From NCBI GenBank assembly GCA_002495065.1, contig DADT01000028.1, positions 41,929 to 95,810 on the forward strand: a stretch of DNA of 53,882 nucleotides, written 5' to 3'. The stretch is from Methanoregula sp. UBA471. Lineage in GTDB: Archaea > Halobacteriota > Methanomicrobia > Methanomicrobiales > Methanospirillaceae. The translations under genes were made by a program, and so were the position numbers. Positions 53,744 to 53,882 of the stretch are shown here, piece by piece. The notes under the pieces were generated by a model. It was not told the DNA's origin. It searched no databases and saw only the letters and a program-made list of their open reading frames with translations. Numbering within the stretch: position 1 is the stretch's first letter; the number at the start of each line of letters is the position of its first letter.

Positions 53744-53882
53744 ATGGCATCTGAAAAGCCCCATATGAATCTGGCCGTTATCGGACACATCGACCATGGT
53801 AAGTCTACTACCGTGGGAAGAATGATGTTTGAGACCGGTGCAGTACCTGCACACATCATTGAAGGTTACCGGAAGGAGGCTG
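53744..53882 (+). CDS. tuf: translation elongation factor EF-1 alpha (5' part)
   Basis: The first 46 codons of aEF-1A. The GTP-binding P-loop GHIDHGKS follows MASEKPHMNLAVI, and the helix TTVGRMMFETGAVP is typical for methanogens. GGAGGA is 5 nt upstream of the ATG. EF-1A delivers aminoacyl-tRNA to the ribosome. The remainder lies beyond the window. Confidence 0.97.
   Translation, partial: MASEKPHMNLAVIGHIDHGKSTTVGRMMFETGAVPAHIIEGYRKEA

Overview
The window looks like the chromosome of a methanogenic archaeon of the order Methanomicrobiales, probably Methanoregula or a close relative. This is inferred from gene content: GatDE amidotransferase, archaeal CobT/CobZ, a DUF2070 protein, UPF0212, a hexulose-phosphate synthase-RraA fusion, a methanogen-type sulfite-reductase-like protein, a DUF3821 surface protein with a PGF-CTERM-like tail, XerA, and EF-1A at the right edge. 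Genes are tightly packed with ATGA-type overlaps, except for one AT-rich, gene-poor stretch (about 30.7-34.4 kb).

Layout. 0-2.2 kb (minus): an ABC importer of the nitrate/sulfonate/taurine type, facing a divergent XRE regulator whose start overlaps a perfect inverted repeat. 2.9-7.5 kb: argH-gatD-gatE; gatD seems to lack a standard start codon. 7.6-12.6 kb: an RGG protein, then an operon of an unknown protein, nitroreductase, UPF0212, PfkB kinase, Dph6-like ligase and DUF2070 protein. 12.6-14.4 kb: a hairpin-rich intergenic region, a short TnpB-like protein and the first copy of a compound-hairpin repeat. 14.4-21.9 kb (minus): a two-TM ion channel, then a Kdp potassium pump operon in which KdpC is fused to KdpA and KdpD has no histidine-kinase domain. 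22.2 kb: a frameshifted membrane-protein gene. 22.9-27.4 kb: a five-PAS histidine kinase, a single-domain response regulator and a receiver-coiled-coil-kinase hybrid. 27.8-29.2 kb: a flavin reductase, a HAD-phosphatase fragment and tRNA-Gln(TTG). 29.8-30.7 kb: xerA, with a perfect palindrome upstream and a dif-like site downstream.

34.4-37.1 kb: a DUF5806-like protein, MobB and a phosphohexomutase. 37.3-42.1 kb: an 1187-residue all-helical protein coupled to acylphosphatase, meeting tail-to-tail a stand-alone Cas1 that has lost two of its metal ligands. 42.3-47.3 kb: two phenylacetate-CoA ligases and a double-ACT protein, then the HPS-RraA fusion and a nitroreductase on the other strand. 47.3-49 kb: the second compound-hairpin copy and the DUF3821 surface protein. 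49-52 kb: GMP synthase glutaminase subunit, then cobT divergent from cobZ-cobS (cobamide lower-ligand assembly). 52-53.9 kb: the Dsr-like protein, a small cysteine-rich protein and the 5' end of EF-1A.

Most notable: the Cas1 with Glu-to-His and His-to-Tyr changes at its active site; the KdpC-KdpA fusion with a kinase-less KdpD; an A AAT TTT slippery heptamer immediately before a stop codon in a split gene; the hairpin-rich, possibly switching, RNA region before the TnpB-like gene; and the two-copy structured repeat with a compensatory base change.
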